From the NCBI GenBank assembly GCA_030323885.1, contig CM059193.1, forward strand, positions 52,728,749 to 52,792,748: 64,000 nt of DNA, in the 5' to 3' direction. The position numbers and the translations under genes were made by a program. This DNA comes from Branchipolynoe longqiensis (taxonomy: Eukaryota; Annelida; Polychaeta; Phyllodocida; Polynoidae). The notes below the pieces were generated by a model that was not told the DNA's origin, did no database searches, and was given only the letters and a program-made list of their open reading frames with translations. Shown piece by piece: positions 22,963-34,084 of this stretch (the stretch's first letter is position 1; the number at the start of each line of letters is the position of its first letter).

Positions 22963-24205
22963 GGTACTCCAAAGTGATTTCTATTTTCATACAGTATTAC
23001 AAGTTATATATCTGTACAGATCTTTTAAATTGGATCTCAATGATATAAAAATCATTTAGATCGATTGAATAGCTGCAAAGTTATGAGTGTTAAAAGATTG
23101 ATTCTTTTACCCTGATTTGTGCACATTTCCAAATTCGCCAAATCTTGGTTTTTAGGGTCCCACCTGGAAGCTATTTTGCATATGATCTGTCCAATATTAA
23201 AGAATCTCATTCTCTCGTACAAATAAGAAGCTCAATTTTTTACAGACCATCACTGTTAGTATTCTTTCTGAAATTTCATGTCAAACTTGCTAAATTCCTT
23301 AATTTCCAGCAACCACCAATAATAAATTCAGTAAAATATAGAAAAATAGCATAACTCCCGTTCTAATTGTCCTATCACAGCAATCTTTATACCAAAATAA
23401 CCAGAATTAAAAGCTCTACATGATGACATAAGTTTCTAACTGATCAGAAAAAGAAAGCCAACATTCACTTTTAGGCATCGCGAGCTGACAATAAAATTAA
23501 GAAAAATAGCATAACTCCCGTTCTAATTGTCCTATCACTGCAATCTTTATACCAAAATAACCAGAATTAGAAGCGCTACATGATGACATCATTTTCTAAG
23601 AAAGAAAGACAACATTCACTTTTAGGCATCGCGAGCTGACAATAGCCACATTTTTGCAGCAGTCACTTCTCAGACCAACCTTGATGCGCATGATATAAAT
23701 CTCAACCAAATATTGTTCTGGTTAGGTAGAGGAAGACTTAAGCTTTCTGATGATATAATTTTCAAAACGATCCTGATCAATTTTCAAGGAGGATTAATGT
23801 CTTAATGTTTTCACTCCTTCAGTTCAATCAAATTTCCCACTCAGAAACACTCATGCTTGATATGCTAATGAAGCCTAGATTCTTCTCTATCTTTTATTGG
23901 TGGTTATTTTTAACTCAGGTCAATGTACTCACCAAGCCATCAAGTTTAGGGAAGGGAGTAGCTCAGACTGGATGAAAACAAAATCGGCGAGCATGCTCAG
24001 AGCTGCCGATGGTCCATTGACTGTGATTTATTTCATAATGATAATTAAAAATCAGACACCCTAAAAGACAAAAGAACAAGCTTTAATTTGATATAATTTT
24101 TATTTCAAACCAAGCAGAATTAGTGGAGATTCAAGACTTTTTAAAACAATTAAAATAGGTCAAATTTCGCGCTGTGGACACCATATACGCCCACTTTGGA
24201 GTACC
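22963..24205. mobile_element. 1.24 kb TIR element with TA target duplication
   Basis: GGTACTCCAAAGTG at 22963-22976 is perfectly inverted at 24192-24205, and TA flanks both ends. That fits a Tc1/mariner-type (TA) insertion. No ORF inside resembles a transposase; the longest is 69 codons, and the interior is AT-rich with a 160 bp tandem duplication. It is therefore a non-autonomous element, or a private type. Confidence 0.75.
23341..23645 (+). repeat. about 160 bp tandem duplication
   Basis: Two copies start AGAAAAATAGCATAACTCCC and end CACTTTTAGGCATCGCGAGC. They lie within the TA-flanked element. The second copy lacks about 8 bp. Confidence 0.85.
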
Positions 24206-24505
24206 TAATAACACTATGTAAATCCTCACTAAGCTCTATGCAAAGGCTTGTTAAATTTTAACTAAAAGCAGAAAGGAAAGTCGTCATTAAATTTCCATCA
24301 TGCGTACATAGCCATAGATAATCAACTCAAGTGTGGATAGACCCAATAAAGAGAATACCAATATTGTGATAAAGGGATATATATGTGTTGTGTATTTCAA
24401 TATTCCAATTTTATTACCAATGAAGCGGTGCTGCCTGGTTAGTTCCATGAGTCCTCACGAGTCAAGTGGCACCCCCCCCCGCCTCAGTTTTTCCCACCGG
24501 ACCGG

Positions 24506-24745
24506 GGCCGCGTTCAGGGTCCGTCTCGGAGGCGCCTCGACGTCGCCTCCCTTTTCAGGCGGGAGACAAAAAGCGCCTCGAAAATGGCCACTGTATGCAG
24601 TGGTTTCATCCAATCAGAGTGCAGCATTTCGATTGCAAATGGCCGCTGCCTATGGGGGTGGCCATTTTCGAGACAAGAAACTGCCTTTGCAGTTCAGACT
24701 AGCGTGACGTCACGGGCGCCTCCGAGACGGACCCTGAATGCGGCC
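24506..24745. mobile_element. 240 bp MITE with 31 bp terminal inverted repeats
   Basis: The left end GGCCGCGTTCAGGGTCCGTC continues to GGCGCC. The right end is its inverse with one change (..GACCCTGAATGCGGCC). An inner inverted pair (CTCGAAAATGGCCAC / GTGGCCATTTTCGAG) makes it nearly hairpin-shaped. No TSD could be fixed. Confidence 0.75.
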
Positions 24746-24836
24746 CTGCTGGCCGAATGGGGGACTTTTGTTGCAACGCCTTTTGCAATATACTGCCGGC
24801 AGGTGGCAACTCGTGAGGGGCCAAGATCTGATGTGT

Positions 24837-25140
24837 GTGGTGGAGGCTTTAGGTGTGTGTGGTGGGTGTTTAGGGGTGTTAAGATTGTGAGGTGCTGCTC
24901 CTCAAGACACCCCTACACCTCCACCACAAACCACCTACACCTACACCTCCACCACTCACACCTACACCCCCACCATACCCACCTACATCCCAACCACACA
25001 CACTGTCAATCCCCACCACACAGACCTACACCCCACCATACCCACTCAGCAAACACCCCTACCACACAAGTGTGTGTTGGTGGTGTAGGTGTGCGCGGTG
25101 GGGTAGTGGGGGTATACACCTCTACACACCCACCACGGAA
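24837..25140. repeat. GTGG/CCAC minisatellite with strand switches
   Basis: 24837-24900 is G/T-rich on the plus strand (GTGTGGTGGAGG, GTGGTGGGTGTTTAGGGG). 24900-25070 turns to C/A-rich with the same words (ACACCTCCACCAC, CCTACACC). 25070-25110 turns back. Overlapping ORFs here are products of the repeat. Confidence 0.7.
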
Positions 25141-25239
25141 AAGGCCCGGTATTGGCTGCTGCCCCCTAGCGTGTAACCAGAGGAACCCACCCATAAAGTC
25201 CCCCATTGGGAAGAATGCGGTCTTCGTATGCGGAACGTT

Positions 25240-25760
25240 GGAAATTTGAATCCCGGCCTAGTCAAACCAATGATTTACAAAATTGGTGTTTGTTGCTACC
25301 TAACCTGATACTCGGTATTATTACTAGGATAGGATAAGGACTGGTTGGTTCAGTGTGAGGATAATGTGACTGGGAAATCAAGGCCTCGTTCAGGATATCC
25401 GCCTCCTCGGTGACGTCTTTTTTGCCAATTTACATTCAATGTGTGCCTTTGAGAAGACTCTTTTTGAGATGTTGCACTTCTGGAATTTGTTTTGTTTGTT
25501 TGTTGTTTTACATCCTAGCAAAATCTAAGGTCACATCAGGACGGGTACCGACTTGTGACTGCGCACTCATGGCGACTTTATAGTGCTACCCCACTGGGAT
25601 ATCCGACCACCAGCACCATGACCTGATATCCCACTCAGTCACATTATCCTGACACTGAGCAAACCAGTCCTAGTAATGCCGAGTGCCAGGGTAGGAAGTG
25701 ACAAGTATCAATTTTTGGCATTGGTTTGACTTGACCAGTGTTTGAACTCACAAACTCATG
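25240..25760. repeat. two SINE pieces in opposite orientation
   Basis: 25240-25385 (plus) has AATCCCGGCCTAGTCAAACC and the SINE body to GGATAATGTGACTGGG. 25485-25760 (minus) has TTGTTGTTTTACATCCTAGC, then CACATTATCCTGACACTGAG, then GGTTTGACTTGACCAG. Both are diverged. Confidence 0.65.
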
Positions 25761-25804
25761 GTTTCGGATCCCCCGATCTCCCAAAATGGGAGACGGACGC
25801 TTGT

Positions 25805-26721
25805 AGCTGCGGACACACCGGACGCGTGCGTCGGGCGTGTGTCAAGTACAAGCGGGCGTCATGCGGTTCTCGCGTGCAAATAGCGAACACAATGGATGCG
25901 TCTGCCACGCGTCAAAGATCATATCAGAACACACACATAGCACACTGTGTGGTACACACACATAACACACTGTGTGTTACACACACATAACACACTGTGT
26001 GTTAAACACACATAGCACACTGTGTTAAACACACATAGCACACTGTGTGGTACACACACCTAACACACTGTGTGTTACACACATAACACTGTGTTGCACA
26101 CATATAACACACTGTGTTGCACACACATAACACACTGTGTGGTCCACACACATAACACACTGTGTGTTACACACACATAACACACTGTGTTACACACATA
26201 TAACACACCATCTGTTACACACACATAACACACTGTGTGGTACACACACATCCACACTACATACATACAAACAACATACCTAACAACAGATGGGAAGAGT
26301 AGGACGGTCCAAACATGTGCTCCAACCACTATCAAAAGCAACTACCTGTTAGGAAGCAGTCTCAGTATGATATATGAAAAAAATGGGACGGTACAAACAT
26401 GTGTTCTAACCACTATGAAAGCAACTACCATCCATGTGCTTAAGCAGCCTCAACTAAACACACATAACACACTGTCTGGTACACACACATAACACGCTGT
26501 ACACACTGTGTGGTCAGGAAAAGTCGGCCAAATTCAGTCAAAAGCCACGCGTCAAGCGTAAAAAATTGCTCCAAAAGCGATTCGTGACACACGTGCGATG
26601 AACGCATGAGAAACGCACGCGCCAGTGTGTTCGGCTTCTCCTTATTACATACATTTTGATTTTTGACGCACGCGCTATGCTTGACGCATGCACCAGTTAC
26701 GCGTCCAGTGTGTTCGCAGCT
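25805..26721. mobile_element. TIR element with microsatellite core
   Basis: The left end AGCTGCGGACACACCGGACG and the inverted right end (..GTCCAGTGTGTTCGCAGCT) match at all but three bases over about 24 bp. Both subterminal parts are rich in CGCGTC/GACGC words. The core is an ACACACATAACACACTGTGT array plus two units related to the CTGTTAGGAAGCAGTC repeat in the 56518-57285 element. TAA follows the right end, but the left flank does not match it. Confidence 0.65.
25928..26250. repeat. 22-24 bp tandem array (ACACACATAACACACTGTGT)
   Basis: About fifteen imperfect units, with a short extra block at 26456-26515. Each unit is partly self-complementary (ACACACTGTGTGT). ORFs read from it are repeat artefacts. 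Confidence 0.85.
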
Positions 26722-27591
26722 TAACTCATTAGGCCATCCAGTCTGGTCACACTTCAGCTGGAGTAGAAGGTGAAAACAAAAAATCCTGTCTCCAAAATGG
26801 ATTGATGGAGGCATGAGATTTTAAAGGATACCTACAAATAATTGATGAATTACTTATTTATATAATTGCATTAAAATGTGAATCCCTCAAACAATCAATT
26901 CATGTGCACTAAGAATAGTCTTGGGTTGGATACACAAGTATTTTGGGTAGATCCAGATCGTAGGTCTAGTTTTCATTAAATTGAAAACCGCGCATCTCTG
27001 CCAGTGTTGCAACCTAGTGGTTCAAATATGTACTACGATTAGAGCAACGCCTAAAAATATCCGAGCAGAAAGTACACGTTACGATAGATGACGCCATTTT
27101 CGATACCTGACTGCTGAAACGCCGTTCAGAGTAGCGCAACATTTGGAATTTCTCTGAGGTGCAAGCAGAGAGTGTGTAGTTAATTTAGTGTATAAGCATA
27201 TTTAGCGCAGAAAGGAGCGGGACAACCAGCCACGTTTGAACTCGTCTGAGCCCATTTGAACTCACATCCTGGCTCACTAGAAGTAAACCTTCCTCTTTTC
27301 GTTTTTACGAGAACTCAATCATCACTACATTTTTCACATCATTTCATAGAAAGTTAACTAATATTTATCATGTTTTGTCATCTAGTGAATATGCTGCAAT
27401 AGTACAACATAGTTGTGTAAACAAGGTAATTTCAGCCATGCGGTGCATAATGGTATGCGTCAAAGCAAAAACCGGCGAGAAGCACATGTGCCCTATTAGC
27501 ATTGTGATATTTTTGAAGTTGAGCATAGTTTTTAACATCATACTTCTTCTTGAAGGAATCAATCAACAACTTTTCAAACTTTATACACATG
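26722..27591. other. no gene recognised
   Basis: AT-rich non-coding DNA between two TIR elements. Short ORFs of 64 and 90 codons on opposite strands overlap each other and show no domain. Confidence 0.4.
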
Positions 27592-27595
27592 TTAA

Positions 27596-28157
27596 GCTGC
27601 GTTTACACGGGCGAGTTGAAACGCCCCAGCTGGAACCAGTTGCCTAGTTCGTTTTAAATGTGTCCGTGTAAACGCGGCACTGCGGCGTTTTAGGGCTTAA
27701 CCGTTTCGGCTGGAACGTTCCGCGTATACCACCTAATCAGGTGGTCTACAGGAAACGTTTCAGCTGGTTCCCGGGCGGCGATAGTGTACAATAGCGGTGC
27801 TCGCCGGATACAGGCTCAGCTGTAACTTTACACTGGTGCCCAGCTGTGTTATGGACCGAATAGAACGAAATCTATTGAATGCGGTCATATGTAACAGAAT
27901 TACATACTCAAATGATGAAATTTAATTAAATTAACCCTAAATTCCAAGTGATATTAACGTAGCAGCTACATCGGCGTCGAATCGACGAGTGTAAACAAAA
28001 CAAATAGCAGTGCTCGCCGGCAACAGGGGGAGAATCCGCGCATGCGCAGAAGCCACGACACGTCTGAAAATACGATACCGTGTAAACGCGCCACGAGAAC
28101 GTTTCAGGTAGAACGCTTTGTCTTGAATCGTTTTACTTTTGCCCGTGTAAACGCAGC
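27596..28157. mobile_element. Harbinger-type MITE (562 bp)
   Basis: GCTGCGTTTACACGGGCG at the left is inverted at the right (GCCCGTGTAAACGCAGC). TTAA flanks both sides (27592-27595 and 28158-28161), so the TSD can be read as TTA/TAA or TTAA. The termini closely match those of the full Harbinger element that starts 214 bp downstream and those of the MITE at 42505-43056. Nothing inside is coding. Confidence 0.85.
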
Positions 28158-28868
28158 TTAACATTAAGAAATCACGTTAAGAAAGGACATCACGACCCAT
28201 GTTTAGCGTTCAGGTGTCGCAGCGCATAATCTAGGTACGATATATAACAAATTGAAAAAAAATATAATCCCTTTCAATTATTACAGTTATGTAGGTAGAC
28301 TAAAGCAGAACTCAGAACACTTTAAATTATCTCAATATCTTCAAGAGAACCAAAGTTAAGATGATTCTAAAGCCCTGTTTACACAGGCGAGTTAAGCCGC
28401 GTCATATAAATCGCCTTGTCTAGTTCGGTTTACATTCGCCATGTGGACGCGACTGAGGCGGATTAGGACTGAATCGCGTCAACTAGTTAACCTCTACTAA
28501 ACCGCGTCGTGTGGTAGGTTATATGAAGCGCTTTTTATACGTCGGTTTATCAATGGTTGTGTGGACGGTAGCGGTTTACTTGAGGCGCTGATTAACGACA
28601 TCACACGCATGCGCACTCGAGCGATTCGTTTGTTTTCTTCCGGTCACTCGCGCACGCGTGGCCAATGTTTTTCGATGACTCGTACCCTGCAACATCGACT
28701 TGAGGATCAACATAAAGCACATCATTATGGCTTCTGGGAGTAGTTGCCAAGAAAATTCTCGGCTGGACAACTGGGACGACGAGGAGGTGAGGGTGCTAAT
28801 AACCCTGTGGGGTGACGACAATTTGCAGAAAGAACTGGAGAGCTCGGGGAGAAATATCAATATTTACA

Positions 28869-29397
28869 GGTGTGGCCGTCTCAGCTGCCACAAGGCTGAT
28901 ATGCCAAATGTCGCTTCTGCGCATGCGTCAGAATCCAACAGCGTCGTCTGCGCATGCGTCAAAACTGGGCCAGTCTCAAAGGCCGTAATCTCTGTTTTTA
29001 ATACTTTCAGCGTAAATTGCTCTTAGGTTACATTAAATACTTCAGATCTTCCTCTTCAATCGCGCATTAAGATATTTTTAATCGATCCAATGAAAGCTTT
29101 TAAACTTATTTTACAAAAATAAATGCCCCACATAGACATAGCATTGCCGTATTTTACCACCCGCGAAGGGTAAACACTGCAGCAATGCTATGTCTATGCA
29201 GAGCATTTATTTTAGCAAAATTCATTTAAAAGCTTTCACTGAGTCGATTAAAAATATATTAATGCGCAATTGAAGAGGAAGATCTGAAGTATTTAATTTA
29301 ACTTAAGGGTAATTTTCTCTGAAAGTATTAAAAACAGAGATAATAGTGAAAGTTGGGCATGGCAAATCAGCCTTGTGGCAGCTGAGACGGCCACACC
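28869..29397. mobile_element. palindromic MITE inserted in the Myb exon
   Basis: Left GGTGTGGCCGTCTCAGCTGC and right (inverse) are the same over more than 40 bp. The inner arms also pair (CTTCAGATCTTCCTCTTCAA vs its inverse; AATGCTATGTCTATG), so almost the whole 529 bp can fold back. Removing it restores the neighbouring exon text without a clear duplicate, so the TSD is absent or at most 2 bp. Confidence 0.85.
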
Positions 29398-30861
29398 GGC
29401 GCTTGGCAGGGAGGCTCAACCGGCTGTGTAGCGGAGGGAGGGCGGAGAGGAACGCCGTGTCCTGCCGCACTAACATCAAAAGTTTGACGCAAGCATACAA
29501 AAAATGCCGGGACAACAACAAGTAAGTAATTTTGGTGTGTTATGTCCTATATTTACGATGATTGTGGTTGCTAAATAGATGATCTGCACCCGGTTCTCGC
29601 AAAATCTAATCAGCCGGCACTTGTAGTACATGGGTGACCTACAAAAAAACTGTAATCAGCGCCGATAAGAGTAGAGTGGGTACGGCAACGATCTAATCTG
29701 ATAAAACTCCCTAGCATATTTCTTGTGCTACTACAAAGAACTGGGCCTAATAACACGACATATGTCAATATTATTGTTGGAGAATTAGAAAATAGGCTAC
29801 GGGGGTCGAACAAATTAATAACAAAAGTGTGATTTGTGACACAACCCATTTGCATTTGATCATCTTTATTAATGTGCCAAGCAATTTCCAGTCGCACGAG
29901 ATATGTGAACATTACTGTTGGTTATAGTTTTTTCAAGTAACACTAACAAAAGTCCCATTAGTTACCCAACCCATCTGCATTTGATAACTGTCTTTAATAA
30001 TCTCCCAATGCTTTTCCAGTCGCAGTGGGCGGGCGCGGCAGATGTTCAGATACTATGAACAAGTAGATGCCATTCTGGGGACGAGGCCCACAGCTGTTCC
30101 CCTCAACTACGTTGACACCGACGCCCTCTCGATGGAACCAGGTAAGGGCCACCCTGGTGTAGAATGTTTTGTGTTGCTTTTTCCAAAATGTCCTCAAGAA
30201 CACTTACATATACAGCACTGAGGGGAAACATTAATCTCCCACTACACAAAACACTACATAAAATAATACAGATGAAGTAGTATCCTACCTCATGAAGCGT
30301 ACATGAAGCGAACTATTTGAGTCGATTTAGCAGTACTTTAAACCAACTTTAGCGACATGATGGATAGTTATAACAGAAGAAAATGAAGCGAACTAGTTGA
30401 GTCGATTTACAGGTAACTTTATATACAACTGTTATGACAAGCATACTTTTAACACACCACACAATATAATTTACATTTTGTTTTCCAGACGCCGCCACAG
30501 AAGAACTTGTAGTGGGGGCGGAGGAAGAGGTGGACCAAGAGGTCCTGGTGGACGTTGAGGTGGAGGTGGACAGTGAAGCACCGACCCCCTCAGAGACACC
30601 AGCAGTGCAATGGATGCGTACAGCCACCCAGGCCATGCAACCCACACAGTCAAGTAAGCAGCTTTCTAGTCAATGAAATCGAGGCCGCGATAACATAACA
30701 TGCCCACGCACCAACAACTATCAATGTGTACACATATGACGGAAGAAAAACAAGTAACTGTAAACCGACTTATATTGACGAGTGCTGTAGGAGTGTCACT
30801 GTAAACAATCCGGCTATACATATATATAGAATACATGTTAAAATATATCAGCAACCTTTTT

Positions 30862-31205
30862 ACAAGAAGCAAACTAGTTGCGGCGATTGATGGGTTTATT
30901 CGAAGCAACTGTTTTTGTGTTTGCCCCGGGTATATTGACCAGTGGTGTAAAAGTAACAAACCCCATATGCAACAAGTAACTTTAAACCAATTTAGGCTCA
31001 GACGGCTTAAGTAATGTCCGTCAGGAAGTGTTTTACAAGAAGCGAACTAGTTGCGGCGATTTATCGGTTTATTGGAAGCAAATGTTTTTGTCGTTAGCCC
31101 GAGTATACTGACCAGTGGTGTAAAAGTAACAAACCCCATATGCAACAAGTAACTTTAAACCAATTTAGGCTCAGACGGCTTAAGTAATGTCCGGTAGGAA
31201 GCGTT
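30862..31205 (+). repeat. about 172 bp tandem duplication in Harbinger intron
   Basis: Two copies (about 30862-31035 and 31036-31205) start with CAAGAAGC.AACTAGTTGCGG and share AACAAACCCCATATGCAACA. They lie in intron 3 of the Myb-like gene. Each begins with the terminus-like AACTAGTTG word. Confidence 0.8.
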
Positions 31206-32047
31206 TTACATGAAACCAACTAGTTGACCCGATTTTGCTTGTACTTTAAACGAACTATGTTGATATTTCAGCGCTCCGCAAACGAAAGGGGAAAGGGATC
31301 AGAAAGAACGAGCGCGTGATGGATACCCTCATCACGCAGTTCGTCACCACTCACAAGGAGTCCGCGGCCCTATTACACGAGCACGAGGAAAGGCGGCTGC
31401 AGCGGGATATGGAGATGGAGGAAAGGCGGCTGCAGCGGGAGATGGAAATGGAGGAAAGGCGGCAGGAGCGCGACATGGCTAACCAAGCGGAGCACTGTAA
31501 GCATGAGGAGCGGATGGTTGAGCTGCTCCTGTCAATGCAACGTCGGTCGCCGCAGCGACAACAATTCCAGAGTGCGACCACTGATGGGGTTACCCGCATC
31601 ACCCTCCTGACCCCACAAACTCCCCATGCCGGACCGTCAAACATAAGCCCAAACACGAGCTTTTATGAATACAAATAACCTGTACATTATCGGACATTTT
31701 AATTAACAAATTTGCGTTCCACGTTGTGTAAATTCGTATCTCATATCTTATGTCGCTAAGTTTAGAAAACAGGAAGTTCGAAATTTAACTTTAATCTACA
31801 GAATGTTACCTTGACCTTTCCTACTGGTCATTTGAATAAAATGTACTAGTAGTTCCCTACATTACATGTTTGTTCCATGTTTTATACACACTTCATTATG
31901 TCATGCTGGTTGCGATGTTAGAATTACAGGAAGGCAATTAATTGAAACGCGTAAACCCAACTTCCACGTAATCGACTTAAGTAATCCAGGTCAGTAACCG
32001 TTTTACATGAAACGAACCATTTGCGTTGGTTTAGCACCTATTAATGT

Positions 32048-34084
32048 TTACGAACTAAAGTAACCCATGAAGGCATCGCGTATATCAGCCCCAATTCCTT
32101 CACCGTCCACATCATGGGCAATGTTCTGTGGTTGCTCGTTTGGGCCCTCGTCCCACTCAACGTTGAAGGCCTCCTTGTGTACTTCACATATATTGTTTAA
32201 TGTGAAGCACGCAAGGATAACAGTGGTGACATCTTTGGTGCGAATGTCCGGCCTTCGCTGTAAAATCCTCCAGCGTGCTTTACATCTACCAAAGGTGTTT
32301 TCTATGGTCATTCGTGCGCGGGAGAGTCGGTAGTTGAACGTAGTCTGCTCTGGGGTGAGTCTGCCCGTGTCCGCAAAGGCTTTCATCAGCCATGGACGTA
32401 GAGGGTACGCCGGGTCGCCCAGAATGACTACAGGGACAGTAGTGTTCGCTATATGTAGGGGCCTATCGGGGAAGAGCACACTCGCCTCACCTTTTGCAAA
32501 TATCGAAGAATTAGCCAAGACGCGCGCATCGTGCACCCTAGCTGGCCAACCGGCAGCAATGTTCAGGACCTGATATTCGTGGTCGCACATGATTTGCGCG
32601 ACAATGGAATAGTAGCCCTTCCTGTTATGGTAGTCTGTGTGGTGATGCTGGGGGGCAATTATGGGGATGTGCATCCCATCGATGACACCTCGACAGTTCG
32701 GAAATCCAAATTTCGTTTCGAATCCCGCTATTATTTCCCTCAATCGCGCAGCATTGGGCATTTTGATGTACTGGGGCAGGAGAACACGGACTATCGCTGC
32801 ACAGGTGTCGTGAAAGATGACGCAGCACGTAGATTTTGCTATGCCAAACAGATGGCCAATGCCGCGATAACCCCCTCCTGTAGCCAGCAACCAGAGCGTC
32901 ACTGCTACACGCACTTCCACGGCAATGCATCTGAAATTAGTCAAGAAAAGAACAAAACCATATAAGATTCGGTGGGGGTGTAATTGACAACAGCATATGA
33001 GTTACGATGTGAAGTCAGTGGGGAAATCAACCTAGAAACTGTGGGTCCAGTATCAAATGACGTTAGGGTCTCAATTCATTGACCCGTTCTTTCGACACGT
33101 TTTACATAGGGTATGTTTACACCCCTACTTCAGCAGTACGGGGTGAATCTTGTATGTAAAACAAAGCTAGCAGTAGGACCTTACCTTCTCATGTTTGTGT
33201 CGGCCCGCTCGATGTGGATGAGCAGTTGATCCATGACGTGCTGGAATGTGGCCCTCCGCATTCTGAAGTTCGAAAGCCAGTCGCGATCCCCGAATGTCAG
33301 ATGCACAATGTCTGTCCACCAGTGGCAGGACCTGGAAAAATAGTGATGGGCGAGAACATGTAGGTAAACAGAAAACACCATAGTGGCAACTAGTCCGCTT
33401 CATGTAGGTCGGGTTATATAAATCGGCCTAAACTTCGCCACATCGTTCAATACAACGGCCCAAATAATTAAATGTGACCCGAGGGGCCATGTGATAAGAA
33501 TTAAATGTACATTTGAGCAAGACACCACACTGGAGTGTGGAAACTAGTTCGCTTCATGTAGGTCGGTTTATATAAATCGGCCTAAACTTCCCTGCATCGT
33601 TCAATAAAATGCCCCGAACATTTAAATGTGACCCGAGGGGCTATGTGATAAGAATTAAATGTACATTTTAGCAACACACCACACTGGAGTGTGGAAACTA
33701 GTTAGCTTCATGTAGGTGGCCTTATATGAATCGCACTAAACTTGGCCGCATCGTTAAATAAAACGGCCCGAAGAATTAAATGTGACCAGTACGTAACATA
33801 AAAGTTGACGTAGGTAAACACAAAACAGGTTACTTGACTGCGTACCTTTCCCTTGTCCATTGCACCCTGTCCGGCCCAGCTTGCAGGCCCAACAGCGTGA
33901 TGAGTTGCACAACAAACGCTCGCCGTTCATTTTCTTGCCACTCCCAGAAACGCTGCGCTCTTCGGGACGACCTCCTGACAATCCGTCGCATATTTGCTCG
34001 TGAACGACCTATTATTTCCCGTCTTGACGTCGCATCTTCCCCACTAAACATCATGACAATACCGCTTGCTACGTTCTCCGCCAT
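32048..34084 (-). CDS. PIF/Harbinger DDE transposase (HARBI1-like)
   Basis: Three exons on the minus strand: 34084-33846, 33331-33185 and 32930-32048, totalling 423 codons with the stop. Junctions are AAAG|GTACGC, CCAG|GTCC, GAAG|GTAAGG and TTCAG|ATG, and all frames join. Exon 1 is basic (RRIVRRSSRRAQRFW). Exon 2 has the FRMRRATFQHVMDQL helix typical of the N-terminal region. Exon 3 is the DDE_Tnp_4 catalytic domain: GVIDGMHIPI (first Asp), VVILGDPAYPLRPWL (second Asp) and ARMTIENTFGRCKARWR (Glu). No internal stop is seen. The length fits the family. It is expected to cut at the TAA-flanked termini together with the Myb-like partner. It may still be active in trans on the related MITEs at 27596 and 42505. 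Confidence 0.93.
33385..33785 (-). repeat. three 150 bp repeats in the transposase intron
   Basis: CTAGTTCGCTTCATGTAGGT occurs at about 33388, 33544 and 33697 (the last with AGC for CGC). Each is followed by TTATAT(A/G)AATCG and a run ending AATTAAATGTGACC. The unit contains the terminus-like word in the minus orientation. Confidence 0.8.

Larger units (their letters stand above)
28727..31678 (+). pseudogene. Harbinger Myb/trihelix-like accessory protein, exon 1 interrupted
   Basis: Four exons can be read: 28727-29521 (holding a 529 bp insertion at 28869-29397), 30020-30141, 30489-30653 and 31272-31678. Junctions are CAA|GTAAGT, CCAG|TCGC, CAG|GTAAGG, CCAG|ACG, CAA|GTAAGC and TTCAG|CGC. The N-terminal part (LDNWDDEEVRVLITLWGD) is the first helix of a Myb/SANT-trihelix DNA-binding domain. 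After the insertion the same frame resumes (LAGRLNRLCS, then RTNIKSLTQAYKKCRD). Exon 2 has RSGRARQMFRYYEQVDAIL, typical of these proteins. Exon 3 is acidic. Exon 4 is an Arg/Glu heptad-rich coiled coil (ERRLQRDMEMEERRLQRE). In known Harbinger systems this partner binds DNA and helps the transposase enter the nucleus and find the ends. Here the inserted MITE adds stops, so this copy is probably broken unless the insert is spliced out. Confidence 0.8.

Noticed and set aside
24333..25249. Overlapping ORFs of 78-221 codons
   Set aside because: They cross a MITE and a CCAC minisatellite, and all have low-complexity His/Thr/Pro products.
26075..26341. 88-codon ORF rich in Val/Cys
   Set aside because: It is a reading of the ACACAC/GTGTGT array.
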